48,120 nt of DNA, taken from assembly GCA_020631045.1 (NCBI GenBank), contig JAHDHZ010000010.1:9168-57287 (forward strand), given 5' to 3'. A program made the translations under genes and the position numbers. This document shows, in pieces, positions 1 to 8,201 of this stretch. Under the pieces are notes generated by a model that made no database searches, had not been told where the DNA came from, and was given only the letters and a program-made list of their open reading frames with translations. The stretch comes from Flavobacteriales bacterium. GTDB taxonomy: Bacteria; Bacteroidota; Bacteroidia; Flavobacteriales_G; JALEGO01. Positions within the stretch are counted from its first letter, which is position 1, and every line of letters starts with the position of its first letter.

Positions 1-287
1 CCTCTTAAGCCGAAGTTTAACTGACGCATAAGCGGGGCTAACAGACCAGATTTTTGAGCTGAGCCACTCATGGTTTTGACTAGCCATCTCAATACAAAAC
101 CAGGCATAAATGAGAGTAAGACCAATAAAAGGTTTAAATCTTTTTGGTCTTGCTTAGGAGCAAACTCAAGCATGCCATCAACAAATTCAATAGCGCCTAA
201 CTCAGAGAAAGAAGGCATTAATTTATGTCTTGGGCAAATAATATCACCGATGCGCACAAGTGCTTTTTTAGCTTGATTTGATAACAT
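1..287 (-). CDS. GMC oxidoreductase partner protein, gluconate 2-dehydrogenase subunit 3-like (partial)
   Basis: An open frame begins with ATG at 285-287 and runs off the left edge, so only the first 95 residues are visible. It starts one base after the stop of the upstream GMC oxidoreductase, which shows translational coupling. The visible part has a short charged N-terminus, the segment ICPRHKLMPSFSELGAIEFVD and a hydrophobic stretch near residues 54-68. The PSFSE...FVD pattern followed by an acidic/lysine helix resembles small proteins related to gluconate 2-dehydrogenase subunit 3, which often sit beside GMC oxidoreductases. That family assignment is from memory. No cofactor motif is seen. 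It probably supports folding, export or electron transfer of the GMC enzyme. Confidence 0.55.
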   Translation of the reverse strand, partial: MLSNQAKKALVRIGDIICPRHKLMPSFSELGAIEFVDGMLEFAPKQDQKDLNLLLVLLSFMPGFVLRWLVKTMSGSAQKSGLLAPLMRQLNFGLR

Positions 288-288
288 A

Positions 289-1668
289 TTACTTGATTAA
301 TTGTTGAGCAAGTTTGACTGAAAAAGCCATTGCAGACAATGACGGATTAATGCCTGGAGCTGAAGGGAAAATACTGGTATCGGCAATGTAGATGTTTTTA
401 TGATCGTGCACTTGAAAATCAGGATTTACTACCGAATTTTTTGCATCAATACCAATGGCACATCCACCCATTAAATGCAAACCAAAATATACAGGAGATT
501 CTAAAACCTGTTTGGCTCCTTGAGCATGTAAAATATTTTTCAATACCTCAACCCCTTCATTTTTACGTTTTTGATCTTGATCAGTCAATTTCTTTTCAAC
601 GACCAATTTGCCTTTTCGATCAATTTTCATCTCTCCGCCCTCAGGCTCATCGCGAACGGCCACTTCAATTGATGACATTTTTGTGTAATTCAACATCTGA
701 TCTTGGTGCGCATTGCCGTAGGCTCCTAAAAGCATTGCCACTGATATGGGCTGAGCATAGACCACCTCTAACTTAAAGCCTTTTTCTCGAAAGCCTTTAT
801 AGCCAGAAGCAACTGTTTGAAAAGCTCCTTTATGGGCATTTATGGGGGCATCAAACACACCAAAATACATGAATTGCGGGTGCTGAGTGAATCCTTTACC
901 TAAGTGAGGCAAGTGTTTTTTAAAGCCTGATTTGAGCAGCATATGTGTTGAGCCGAAGCTTCCGCCAGCCAGGCATACCTTAGCCGATTTGAGCACTTGC
1001 TTTTTACCCATATGCACTCCGTATACTAGTACATGATCAGCTTTATGCTCAATGCGCTCAACTTCAAATTCAGTTTTAAGCTCAAGACCTGCTTTTACTG
1101 CCTTTTGAATGGAAACTACTAAAGAGCTCTGTTTTGAATCTCTAAAACATCCTCCCAAACAACCAATGCAATCATTGCCTTGATCGTGCTTACAATCATC
1201 TTGCCCTCGCCTTAAATACTTCCAATCAAGACCCAGTTTTTTACATGCATCTCTGAACAAATGCGCATTTTTATTCATCGATTGTTCTTCAAACGTATGC
1301 AACTTCATGCGGCTTTCGGCCTGCTCATAAAACGGCGTCATCTGCTCAACAGAGAAAAAGTCTACCCCACTTCTGGCTTTGAAATCATCAAAACAGTTTT
1401 GATCAAACCGATCCATCAATGCTTGATTGACAATGGTGGTTCCGCCCAAGGTCTTTGCTCTTAGAAAGGCCGTTTTTGCTGTGGTGTTAAACTCAAGGCC
1501 TCCACCCCAGAATAAACTCGAAGAGTAGTCCATCTCATTTTTAGGAAAACTCTTTTTATTGTGTGCCTTGCCAGCTTCTAAAAGCAAGACTTTTGCTCCA
1601 CTTTTGTGCAAGTCTCTGGCGAGCGTTCCACCTGAAGAGCCCGAACCAACTATTATAAAATCATACAT
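289..1668 (-). CDS. GMC-family FAD-dependent alcohol oxidoreductase
   Basis: 459 residues. The N-terminus carries the FAD dinucleotide-binding motif GSGSSGG at residues 8-14, followed by LLLEAG. Near the C-terminus are LHLMGGCAIG (catalytic His region) and GINPSLSAMA (Asn-Pro), the usual GMC end. Four cysteines at 159, 167, 170 and 174 (CX7CX2CX3C) lie in the middle; this Cys cluster is seen in cholesterol-oxidase-like and long-chain-alcohol GMC enzymes and may hold a metal or iron-sulfur centre. The start overlaps the end of the aldehyde dehydrogenase by 8 bp and the stop abuts the small partner gene, so the three form one operon. The likely role is oxidation of a hydrophobic alcohol to an aldehyde, with the neighbour completing oxidation to the acid. 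The substrate cannot be read from the sequence. Confidence 0.88.
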   Translation of the reverse strand: MYDFIIVGSGSSGGTLARDLHKSGAKVLLLEAGKAHNKKSFPKNEMDYSSSLFWGGGLEFNTTAKTAFLRAKTLGGTTIVNQALMDRFDQNCFDDFKARSGVDFFSVEQMTPFYEQAESRMKLHTFEEQSMNKNAHLFRDACKKLGLDWKYLRRGQDDCKHDQGNDCIGCLGGCFRDSKQSSLVVSIQKAVKAGLELKTEFEVERIEHKADHVLVYGVHMGKKQVLKSAKVCLAGGSFGSTHMLLKSGFKKHLPHLGKGFTQHPQFMYFGVFDAPINAHKGAFQTVASGYKGFREKGFKLEVVYAQPISVAMLLGAYGNAHQDQMLNYTKMSSIEVAVRDEPEGGEMKIDRKGKLVVEKKLTDQDQKRKNEGVEVLKNILHAQGAKQVLESPVYFGLHLMGGCAIGIDAKNSVVNPDFQVHDHKNIYIADTSIFPSAPGINPSLSAMAFSVKLAQQLIK

Positions 1669-3241
1669 CTTGCGTGCCTTTTATTTGTTGTTGTTTTCCA
1701 ATGCTATCTAATTTCAAAGCAGCAGGTAAGACTTTGAAAATATTGAGTTTTCCGCCAATTAGATGATCAAGTACGGTGTTGATCATTTTGTATTTCTCTT
1801 TGGTGAAAGGATACCAATGAGGGTCAATAATGCTGCCTTGTTTATCGGTCACAATTGATTTGATGTTTGAAAAGGTATGCAAACCCCACTTGCCTTTGTA
1901 GCGCCCGATTCCACTTTGTTTAACACCGCCAAAAGGCAAGTTTGGATTGGCCTCAGTGATCATGTGGTTGTTGATCGATACATTACCACAGACTAGGGCC
2001 CTGGCAATACGATCAGCACGCTTTAAATCTTTTGACCACACACTGGCCCCTAAGCCATATTCAGAATCATTGGCAAGCTCAATGACTTGTTGCTCTGTTT
2101 TAAACTTCATGATCGGCAGCACAGGACCAAAAGTTTCTTCTTGCATGATTTTCATACTATGATTCACACCCGTGACAACGGTTGGTAAAAAACAATTTTG
2201 AAGGCTCTGCTTAGTAGTGCCTCCACACAAAATTTTGGCGCCTTTTTCAGTGGCATCTGCCAAATGTGCCTCAATAATCTTTATTTGGGCAGGTGATGTC
2301 ATACACCCAATATCATAAGCATCGGGCTGGGTAATGTCGGTTTTAGCCTCAGGGGTTCTAAGCCTTTTGGTGCGCGCCACAATATCATTTACAAAAACAT
2401 CATAGATGTTTTCATGCACATACAAACGCTCAATTGAAGTGCACGACTGCCCCGCTGTAGTGAAAGCACCCCACATCACACCATTGACAGTGCGCGATAA
2501 ATTGACATCATCAAATACAATGCTCGGGTCTTTTCCACCCAATTCTAAATCTACAGGTATTAAATGCTCAGCAGCTTGCTTCATAATTTCTTTACCCGCC
2601 CTGGTGCTTCCGGTAAAATGAATTTTATTGGGTTTGGCATCAATTAAAGCTTTGCCTGTTTCACGGCCGCCGTATACCACTTGAATGGCATCTTGCATAA
2701 AGCCTGATGCGGTTAAAATCTCTTCGATCAATCCTTTTAAAGGAGTCAATTCAGAGGGCTTTACAACAGCTGCATTGCCCGATAAAAAAGCGTAAAAACT
2801 AGGAATTAAAGCCTGATATAAGGGATAATTCCAAGGAGTAATAATCAGCACAATGCCTAAGGGCTCATAAATGACTTTTGATGATTTACCCAGCAATACT
2901 AAAGGAGTAGAGACTTTCTCATCTTTCAATACCTTTTTAACCTTTTTTGTAATGACATCAATTACATCAATGATTTCAAAAATTTCAGAAGTTAAAGCAT
3001 CAAAGCGTGCTTTTCCGGTTTCTTCTATAATCTTATTGGTAATCTCTTCTCGATTCGCCTTGATGTAATCTCTAATTTTGTAGATCTCTTTGATGCGCCA
3101 ATCGATACTTTTCTGAGCAATCACTTGTTGAGCTGCTCGGACATTTTGAAACACCTTTTGTACATCTGAGGTACTTGTATCACTTATCGTATACAGCGTT
3201 TGCTCAGTGATCGGATTGAGTACTTCAAAAGATTTTGCCAT
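1661..3241 (-). CDS. NAD(P)-dependent aldehyde dehydrogenase
   Basis: 526 residues, full ALDH superfamily length. Catalytic residues are in place: Asn138 (TPWNYP), Glu233 (LELGGKDPS) and Cys267 (GQSCTS), followed by EETFGPVLPI. The end (FGGVKQSGIGRYKGKWGLHTFS) and a roughly 65-residue C-terminal extension recall membrane-associated class-3-like fatty/coniferyl aldehyde dehydrogenases. It is the first gene of the minus-strand operon and overlaps the GMC oxidoreductase by 8 bp, so it probably oxidises the aldehyde made by that enzyme. A TAATTTTC, one mismatch from the Bacteroidota -7 box TAnnTTTG, lies a few bases before the start on the minus strand, but no -33 partner is clear. Confidence 0.92.
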   Translation of the reverse strand: MAKSFEVLNPITEQTLYTISDTSTSDVQKVFQNVRAAQQVIAQKSIDWRIKEIYKIRDYIKANREEITNKIIEETGKARFDALTSEIFEIIDVIDVITKKVKKVLKDEKVSTPLVLLGKSSKVIYEPLGIVLIITPWNYPLYQALIPSFYAFLSGNAAVVKPSELTPLKGLIEEILTASGFMQDAIQVVYGGRETGKALIDAKPNKIHFTGSTRAGKEIMKQAAEHLIPVDLELGGKDPSIVFDDVNLSRTVNGVMWGAFTTAGQSCTSIERLYVHENIYDVFVNDIVARTKRLRTPEAKTDITQPDAYDIGCMTSPAQIKIIEAHLADATEKGAKILCGGTTKQSLQNCFLPTVVTGVNHSMKIMQEETFGPVLPIMKFKTEQQVIELANDSEYGLGASVWSKDLKRADRIARALVCGNVSINNHMITEANPNLPFGGVKQSGIGRYKGKWGLHTFSNIKSIVTDKQGSIIDPHWYPFTKEKYKMINTVLDHLIGGKLNIFKVLPAALKLDSIGKQQQIKGTQDV

Positions 3242-3343
3242 AGCATTGAAAATTAGTTGTTCTAAGTTAAAAAAAACTGCTTGAAAGTAGTAGTTGTATA
3301 CTTACTTAAAGCATTTCTAAATATGGTTTTAAGCCTGAAGGCT

Positions 3344-3445
3344 TTCTCAAATTGAGAATCAGACTCTTAATTGTAGAGCATTTTACAACACTTAATTTTT
3401 ATCATATTGATTTTCAGTGTTTTATATTTCGGCACATCTTTAGAC
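3344..3445 (+). promoter_or_regulatory. Composite promoter element, copy 1 (palindrome plus GGCAC block) for exopolysaccharide operon 1
   Basis: Palindrome TTCTCA-AAT-TGAGAA at 3344-3358, six bases, then TCTTA at 3365-3369. TTTTCAG lies at 3411-3417, TTAT at 3422 and GGCAC at 3431-3435. The same blocks at nearly the same spacing precede three other units in the window. If GGCAC is a sigma-54 -24 box, transcription would start near 3456, giving a leader of about 20 nt before the ATG at 3476. The -12 position (TAGAC) is a poor match. The palindrome and spacing are seen directly; the sigma-54 reading is inference. Confidence 0.7.
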
Positions 3446-3475
3446 ATACCTCTAATGAATTTAAATCTAATTGCC

Positions 3476-3955
3476 ATGAAAAATGTTGAAACTCCTTTAA
3501 TTTACATTGTAGAAGATGATCAGTTTTACGCCGAAATGTTGAAAATGCAACTTGAGAATTTCGGGCATAAAAAGCTAGAAGTATTGCACTCAGGAAAAGC
3601 CCTAAGTGAAAACCTCTACAAGCAACCCGATATTGTGTTACTTGATTACAATTTAGGAGACACTACAGGTCTTGAAATTTTGAAAAAAATTAAAGCCTAT
3701 AATCCTAATATTCAAGTTGTGTTTTTATCAGGCCAAGATGACTTACAGATCGCTGTGAATTGTTTAAAATATGGTGCCTATGACTATGTGGTGAAGAATG
3801 ATAAAACAGCCAATAGAATTCAGTTTTTAATTCGTAAGATCATTCAAATTAATCGCTTTATTGAAAAAAATCAGACTGAGGCAAAAGCACGCAAGCTTGG
3901 CCTAGTCACTGTCGGCATTGCGGCTGCTTTATTGATTGGATTCTTATTAAACTAA
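3476..3955 (+). CDS. Stand-alone response-regulator receiver with C-terminal membrane anchor (copy 1)
   Basis: 159 residues from the ATG at 3476. Upstream in-frame ATGs at 3407 and 3455 are rejected because 3407 lies within the promoter element and 3455 at the predicted transcription start. The receiver is complete: acidic pocket E13-D14-D15, phospho-acceptor D57 (VLLDYNL), S85 and K107 (VVKND). There is no DNA-binding or enzymatic output; a linker of about 30 residues leads to one hydrophobic segment, about 141-158, ending the protein. It therefore looks like a tail-anchored phospho-receiver on the inner membrane. It leads the export operon, and a 159-residue paralogue lies at 22108. It may pass phosphorylation state to the membrane-bound export machinery next door, but that is inference. 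Confidence 0.85.
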   Translation: MKNVETPLIYIVEDDQFYAEMLKMQLENFGHKKLEVLHSGKALSENLYKQPDIVLLDYNLGDTTGLEILKKIKAYNPNIQVVFLSGQDDLQIAVNCLKYGAYDYVVKNDKTANRIQFLIRKIIQINRFIEKNQTEAKARKLGLVTVGIAAALLIGFLLN

Positions 3956-3982
3956 GCTACTGCTACTAGACTTAATTTGGTT

Positions 3983-4696
3983 ATGAGATCTCTGATTTTT
4001 GTTTGCTTCTTGTTTGCGATGAGCGCTTGTAAGAACACTACATTGATGCACTCAGACAAGCATTTAAATGACATTCACTCACTTGAGAATTCTAAAGAAG
4101 CATACACGCTTAAAGCGCAAGACAAAATCAACTTGAGCATCTGGAACCATGATAACTTAAGCATTGGATCGATCTACGGCATTTATAATTCAAATGAAGT
4201 GTACGGAAAATGGGTCATGTTAAATGAGCAAGGCAATGTAAGCCTGCCTAAAGTAGGTACGGTGAATCTTCTAGGACTTTCTATCACCCAAGCGAAAGAC
4301 AAACTCTCTAACATGTACAGTAAGCACATTAAAAACCCCATCATTGATCTTAAAGTGCTAAATAGAGAAGTGAGTATATTAGGTGAGGTGAGAAAGCCTG
4401 GTGTTTATAAGCTCGAAAAAGAAGCACACTACCTACTTGAATTTATTGCCAAAGCAGAAGGCATAAATTACTACGGAAATGCAAAAAAAGTGATGCTGAT
4501 TAGAGGACACAAGACCTATGAAATTGATTTAAATTCTACTGATGACTTAGATGCTAAAAATGTGTTGCTCAAAGATGGCGATGTCATTCATGTGCCTACC
4601 TTAAAGGGCAAAAAAATAGACAAGAAAGCCCCTATTCTAATACCTTTTACCAGTGTAATTACAGCACTAGCAGTTGCTTTTTCAATTTTTAATTGA
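3983..4696 (+). CDS. Polysaccharide export outer-membrane lipoprotein (OPX, Wza-like)
   Basis: 237 residues from the ATG at 3983; a TTG two codons earlier is less likely. It has a lipoprotein signal with lipobox MSAC (acylated Cys16), a polysaccharide-export domain (LKAQDKINLSIW..., LPKVGTVNLLGLSITQAKDKL) and a SLBB-like domain beginning EVSILGEVRKPGVYKL and ending LLKDGDVIHVP. A hydrophobic segment of about 18 residues ends the protein, which fits the OPX class. It forms the outer-membrane/periplasmic exit channel in Wzx/Wzy capsule and exopolysaccharide export. The stop shares one base with the start of the co-polymerase gene (TGATG), consistent with coupled translation of the two partners. 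Confidence 0.92.
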   Translation: MRSLIFVCFLFAMSACKNTTLMHSDKHLNDIHSLENSKEAYTLKAQDKINLSIWNHDNLSIGSIYGIYNSNEVYGKWVMLNEQGNVSLPKVGTVNLLGLSITQAKDKLSNMYSKHIKNPIIDLKVLNREVSILGEVRKPGVYKLEKEAHYLLEFIAKAEGINYYGNAKKVMLIRGHKTYEIDLNSTDDLDAKNVLLKDGDVIHVPTLKGKKIDKKAPILIPFTSVITALAVAFSIFN

Positions 4697-6978
4697 TGTT
4701 TTCAAATCAACATATCAAAAAAACACTTTTGCCTTTTTTAAAGGCCCTGCCCTTTATCGCTAGCTGCACAGCTATATGCATTTTTTTGGGCGCCAAATAT
4801 GTATTGTACACAGAGAGCACCTTTGAAACAAGTGCTAAAATAAAACTTGACGACATCAATACCGGAGCCTCTAGCGCGAACCTTTTTAAGAATTTTGATG
4901 TGTTTTCAAATACCAATAAAATTGCCGCAGAAGTAGAGGTGCTTAAATCTCGCGTATTGATAGAGCAGGTCTTAGACAGTTTAGACTTTCAGGTAAGTTA
5001 TTACAGAGTGGGGCGCATTAAAAAAACTGAAATGTATGAACAGAGCCCTTTTCAAGTGCAGTACAAAAATGCTGCCTTCACAGGTAAAATGGTGTACTTA
5101 AAAATTTTAGATACGCTTGGTTTTGAGATTTCTTTGAGTGAAGATTTTGAGAATATTGAAAGGGGTAGGTTTAAAGAATGGGTGGAGTTTGAAGGTACTG
5201 AGCTTAAAATTGAACTCAATAAAGAAGTAATTGCATCAAAAAAGTCGTTTCATTTGATTGACACTTATGGTTTTGTGATTGAAGATCAGCACAGTTATAT
5301 TGAACAAAAAGTGATTCCATATTTAGATGTCTATCCCACAAAAGATGATGTCGCAGTCATTAACCTAACCTATACTGGCACAAATGCAAAAAAGGCAGCT
5401 AAATTTTTAAACAAACTAACCAAAGTGTATGTTGAAGATTATGTAAGACATAAAATTCACACTGCAGAAAAAACAGTTGAATTTATTGATAATCAACTCG
5501 ATCAAATTGGCAAAGAGCTTACAAAATCTGAAGCCAAACTTGAGGGCTACAGACTTGATGAGCGCATCATCAATACAAGACAAGAGACTGAAACAGACCT
5601 TAGAAAAATTGCGCAACAAAAAATTCAATTGGCCAACTTAAAAATGAATCTCTCTGCCATTGACTCTTTACATGCATACATGCAGACGGCCAAAAACCCT
5701 TTAGATCTAGCCCCTAACTTTGAGGCCTTCAACGATCTTTTGTCAACAGAAATTATCAAAAAAATAAAAGCCTTAAAAGCAGAGAAAAAAGATCTTTTAA
5801 TCAAATACACAGATCAAAACGAAAAAGTCACTGTCATTGATGACAAATTGAAAGACCTGACAGACTACTTAAAAGAAAGTATTCAAAATACCAGAAAAAA
5901 CTTACAAACCAAGTACAACAACATTGAGCAATCTATTACAGAAGCTCAGCGTATTTTTGATTACCTGCCCACCAAAGAGCGCAATATGATTATACTTGAG
6001 AGAGACTTTAGATTGAACGAAAAGATCTTTAGTTTCTTGACTGAAAAAAGAACAGAAGCTTCTATTGCAGCTGCTGCAAATATTTCGTTTCACAGAATTT
6101 TAAAAGATGCAAAGCCCGCTAAAAATCCTAGCTCACCAAAAAAACTTATTACTATAGTCTTATGTGCCTTTATAGGGTTTGTAGGCTCAAGTCTTCTTGT
6201 TTTTCTATACAACCACTTGTCTTCAGCTCCAGCAGACCTTCAAGACCTTGAAAAAAATACAAATTTGCCTATCTTAGGTGTTGTAAAAAAACAGCACAAA
6301 ACTAACAATCAAGACTTTGATGTACTCGCTGCTGAATTGATTCAAAGTAAACTAATCAATAGCAACTGCTCTGTTGCCATTTCTTCAGCCTTAAAAGCAG
6401 AAGGCAGAAGCTACATTGCTCAAGGACTTGCAAGATCTCTAGGCAACCTGGGCTTTAAGACCCTTTTAGTACGCACTAACATTGAAAAGCAAATTAGTCA
6501 AAAAGGATTGGCCAGTTATCTTGAGCAAGAAATTAGTTGCCTTACTTTAATTGAGCAAGCCATTAAACATGATCATTATACTGAGATCAAGGCAGGAAGC
6601 ACAAACACAAGTGCCATCGCACTGTTTTTTGCACAAAACACCCCTAAAAAATTAAAGACGCTCCAGACTCATTACGACATTGTCATCTACGACCTGCCCG
6701 CCATCACAATCGCCAAAGAAAGCACTTTCTTCATGCAACATGCCCACATCAACCTCTATACCATAGTCAGCAAAAAAACCTCAAAAGAATTCATCGAACT
6801 GGCAGAAGAATTGCAAGCCAAATACGAACTCAAAAACATGCACATGATACTCAATAAGGTACACAGTGCTTCAAACTACAGCGGAAAATTCACAGGATCT
6901 GGTTTCAATTATAGCAACAAACCTTTAGGCATCTGCAAAAAAGCTCTAAAATACTTTAAAACCTACGTGTCGTCATGA
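4696..6978 (+). CDS. Wzc-like polysaccharide co-polymerase with degenerate BY-kinase domain
   Basis: 760 residues from the ATG at 4696, which overlaps the preceding TGA. An N-terminal transmembrane helix (about 14-36) is followed by a Wzz-type periplasmic region, long helical coiled-coil stretches (about 230-450), a second transmembrane helix (about 485-505) and a cytoplasmic ATPase-like domain. Where BY-kinases have a P-loop GKS/T the sequence reads EGRS, so the invariant Lys is Arg571, and the Walker A-prime aspartates are replaced (LLVRTN). A Walker-B-like segment IVIYDLPA (D666) survives. The C-terminal tail has a few tyrosines rather than a dense cluster. It likely sets chain length and bridges polymerase and OPX channel without normal autokinase activity. 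The ends are coupled to both neighbours. Confidence 0.9.
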   Translation: MFSNQHIKKTLLPFLKALPFIASCTAICIFLGAKYVLYTESTFETSAKIKLDDINTGASSANLFKNFDVFSNTNKIAAEVEVLKSRVLIEQVLDSLDFQVSYYRVGRIKKTEMYEQSPFQVQYKNAAFTGKMVYLKILDTLGFEISLSEDFENIERGRFKEWVEFEGTELKIELNKEVIASKKSFHLIDTYGFVIEDQHSYIEQKVIPYLDVYPTKDDVAVINLTYTGTNAKKAAKFLNKLTKVYVEDYVRHKIHTAEKTVEFIDNQLDQIGKELTKSEAKLEGYRLDERIINTRQETETDLRKIAQQKIQLANLKMNLSAIDSLHAYMQTAKNPLDLAPNFEAFNDLLSTEIIKKIKALKAEKKDLLIKYTDQNEKVTVIDDKLKDLTDYLKESIQNTRKNLQTKYNNIEQSITEAQRIFDYLPTKERNMIILERDFRLNEKIFSFLTEKRTEASIAAAANISFHRILKDAKPAKNPSSPKKLITIVLCAFIGFVGSSLLVFLYNHLSSAPADLQDLEKNTNLPILGVVKKQHKTNNQDFDVLAAELIQSKLINSNCSVAISSALKAEGRSYIAQGLARSLGNLGFKTLLVRTNIEKQISQKGLASYLEQEISCLTLIEQAIKHDHYTEIKAGSTNTSAIALFFAQNTPKKLKTLQTHYDIVIYDLPAITIAKESTFFMQHAHINLYTIVSKKTSKEFIELAEELQAKYELKNMHMILNKVHSASNYSGKFTGSGFNYSNKPLGICKKALKYFKTYVSS

Positions 6979-8201
6979 GTTTCTCTATTAAAAATATCAA
7001 CGATAAACTCATCGTACTGGCCGATCAACTATTGGTCAGCGGCACCAATTTTCTAATCACAATTCTATTGAGTAAAAAACTGGGACTTTCTGCTTTAGGT
7101 ACCTTTTCTCTGGGCTTTATTGTATTGCTGTTTTGCTTATCAATCTCACAAAGCTTTATTGTCACCCCCATGCTTACCCTTTTTGCTAAACAGCACAATA
7201 AAAAAAGTTATTTACAACACTTAAAACACATTCAAATTTTCTTCACACTGGCTACCACTTCTGTTTTAGCGCTTATCTTTTTCATTCTAAAAAAGTTTGC
7301 CTTCACACTTGAAATCAGCCAAGTACCCTACTCTATTTTAGCCTTGATTTGCACCTATACCTTATGGGATTTCACAAGAAAAATGTGTTTTGTTTTACAA
7401 AAAAACATACTTGTATTAGGCATAGACATACTGGTTTGCATCACGTGTTTAACGCTCTTGTTTTTCTTTAAAACGCTCAGTTTAGAAAAGGCCTTTTTGA
7501 TGATGGCTCTGGCCAATGCTTTGTGTTTTTTTGGATGGATGTTTTTGCCCAAAGCTTCGGTTGATTTTAAAACATTCTTGGGTATTTTAAAAGCGCATTA
7601 CACCTACAGCAAATGGTTGGTATTGTCAGCCTTGAGCAGCTGGGCAAGCGGAAACATCTTTATGATCATCGGCGCTGAATTGGTCAGCACTGCAGCCATT
7701 GGAGCCATCAAAATTTTTCAAAGCTTACTTGGCCTACTCAGTGTGTTACTGCAAGCCTTAGAAAATCAAATCCCCATCAAGGGGGCTTTAATCTTACAAG
7801 AAATGGGGCGCAAGGCTATGATGCATTATATGAAAAAGGTGGGGCTTATTGTAGGGAGTATTTTTATAACTATTCTTACAATAGCCTGTTTGGTGAAAAA
7901 ACCCATTGCGCTACTCTTATCTGACAGCGAAATTCTACACCACTTAGAGCTCTTTAACTGGCTTGCTGTATTTAGTGTATTTGTATTTATCGGCACTATG
8001 CTCAGATTCATTTTAAGAACCATCGAGGTCAATAAACCCATTTTTATGGCGCAAGTCATAAACGTTTTGTTAGGCGTTTGCATCAGCATTCCTTTGATTC
8101 GTTTCTTTGATGCAAAGGGTATCATCTTAAGCATGCTGATTGCTCAAGTAATTTTACAAGGATTTCTTTGGCACACCATTAAAAAATATAACCTATGCTA
8201 A
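6975..8201 (+). CDS. Wzx-type lipid-linked oligosaccharide flippase (MATE/MOP superfamily)
   Basis: 408 residues with about 12 hydrophobic segments over the whole length and short polar loops, matching the polysaccharide flippases of the MOP exporter superfamily. The N-terminus (ADQLLVSGTNFLITILLSKK) is typical: an amphipathic start leading to helix 1. The start codon overlaps the previous stop as ATGA, and the end overlaps the next gene by 7 bp. It would flip undecaprenyl-linked repeat units to the periplasm for the polymerase at 9303. This family diverges strongly in sequence, so the call rests on topology and context. Confidence 0.82.
   Translation: MSFSIKNINDKLIVLADQLLVSGTNFLITILLSKKLGLSALGTFSLGFIVLLFCLSISQSFIVTPMLTLFAKQHNKKSYLQHLKHIQIFFTLATTSVLALIFFILKKFAFTLEISQVPYSILALICTYTLWDFTRKMCFVLQKNILVLGIDILVCITCLTLLFFFKTLSLEKAFLMMALANALCFFGWMFLPKASVDFKTFLGILKAHYTYSKWLVLSALSSWASGNIFMIIGAELVSTAAIGAIKIFQSLLGLLSVLLQALENQIPIKGALILQEMGRKAMMHYMKKVGLIVGSIFITILTIACLVKKPIALLLSDSEILHHLELFNWLAVFSVFVFIGTMLRFILRTIEVNKPIFMAQVINVLLGVCISIPLIRFFDAKGIILSMLIAQVILQGFLWHTIKKYNLC

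Noticed and set aside
3344-3358. Palindrome copy 1 as a regulator of the minus-strand aldehyde dehydrogenase operon
   Set aside because: Reading it on the minus strand, the TCTTA, TTTTCAG and GGCAC blocks are absent, so the element points to the plus strand.
3407-3475. Upstream extension of the first receiver (23 extra residues)
   Set aside because: The extension lies within the TTTTCAG/GGCAC promoter blocks and predicted transcription start, and the receiver fold begins properly at 3476.
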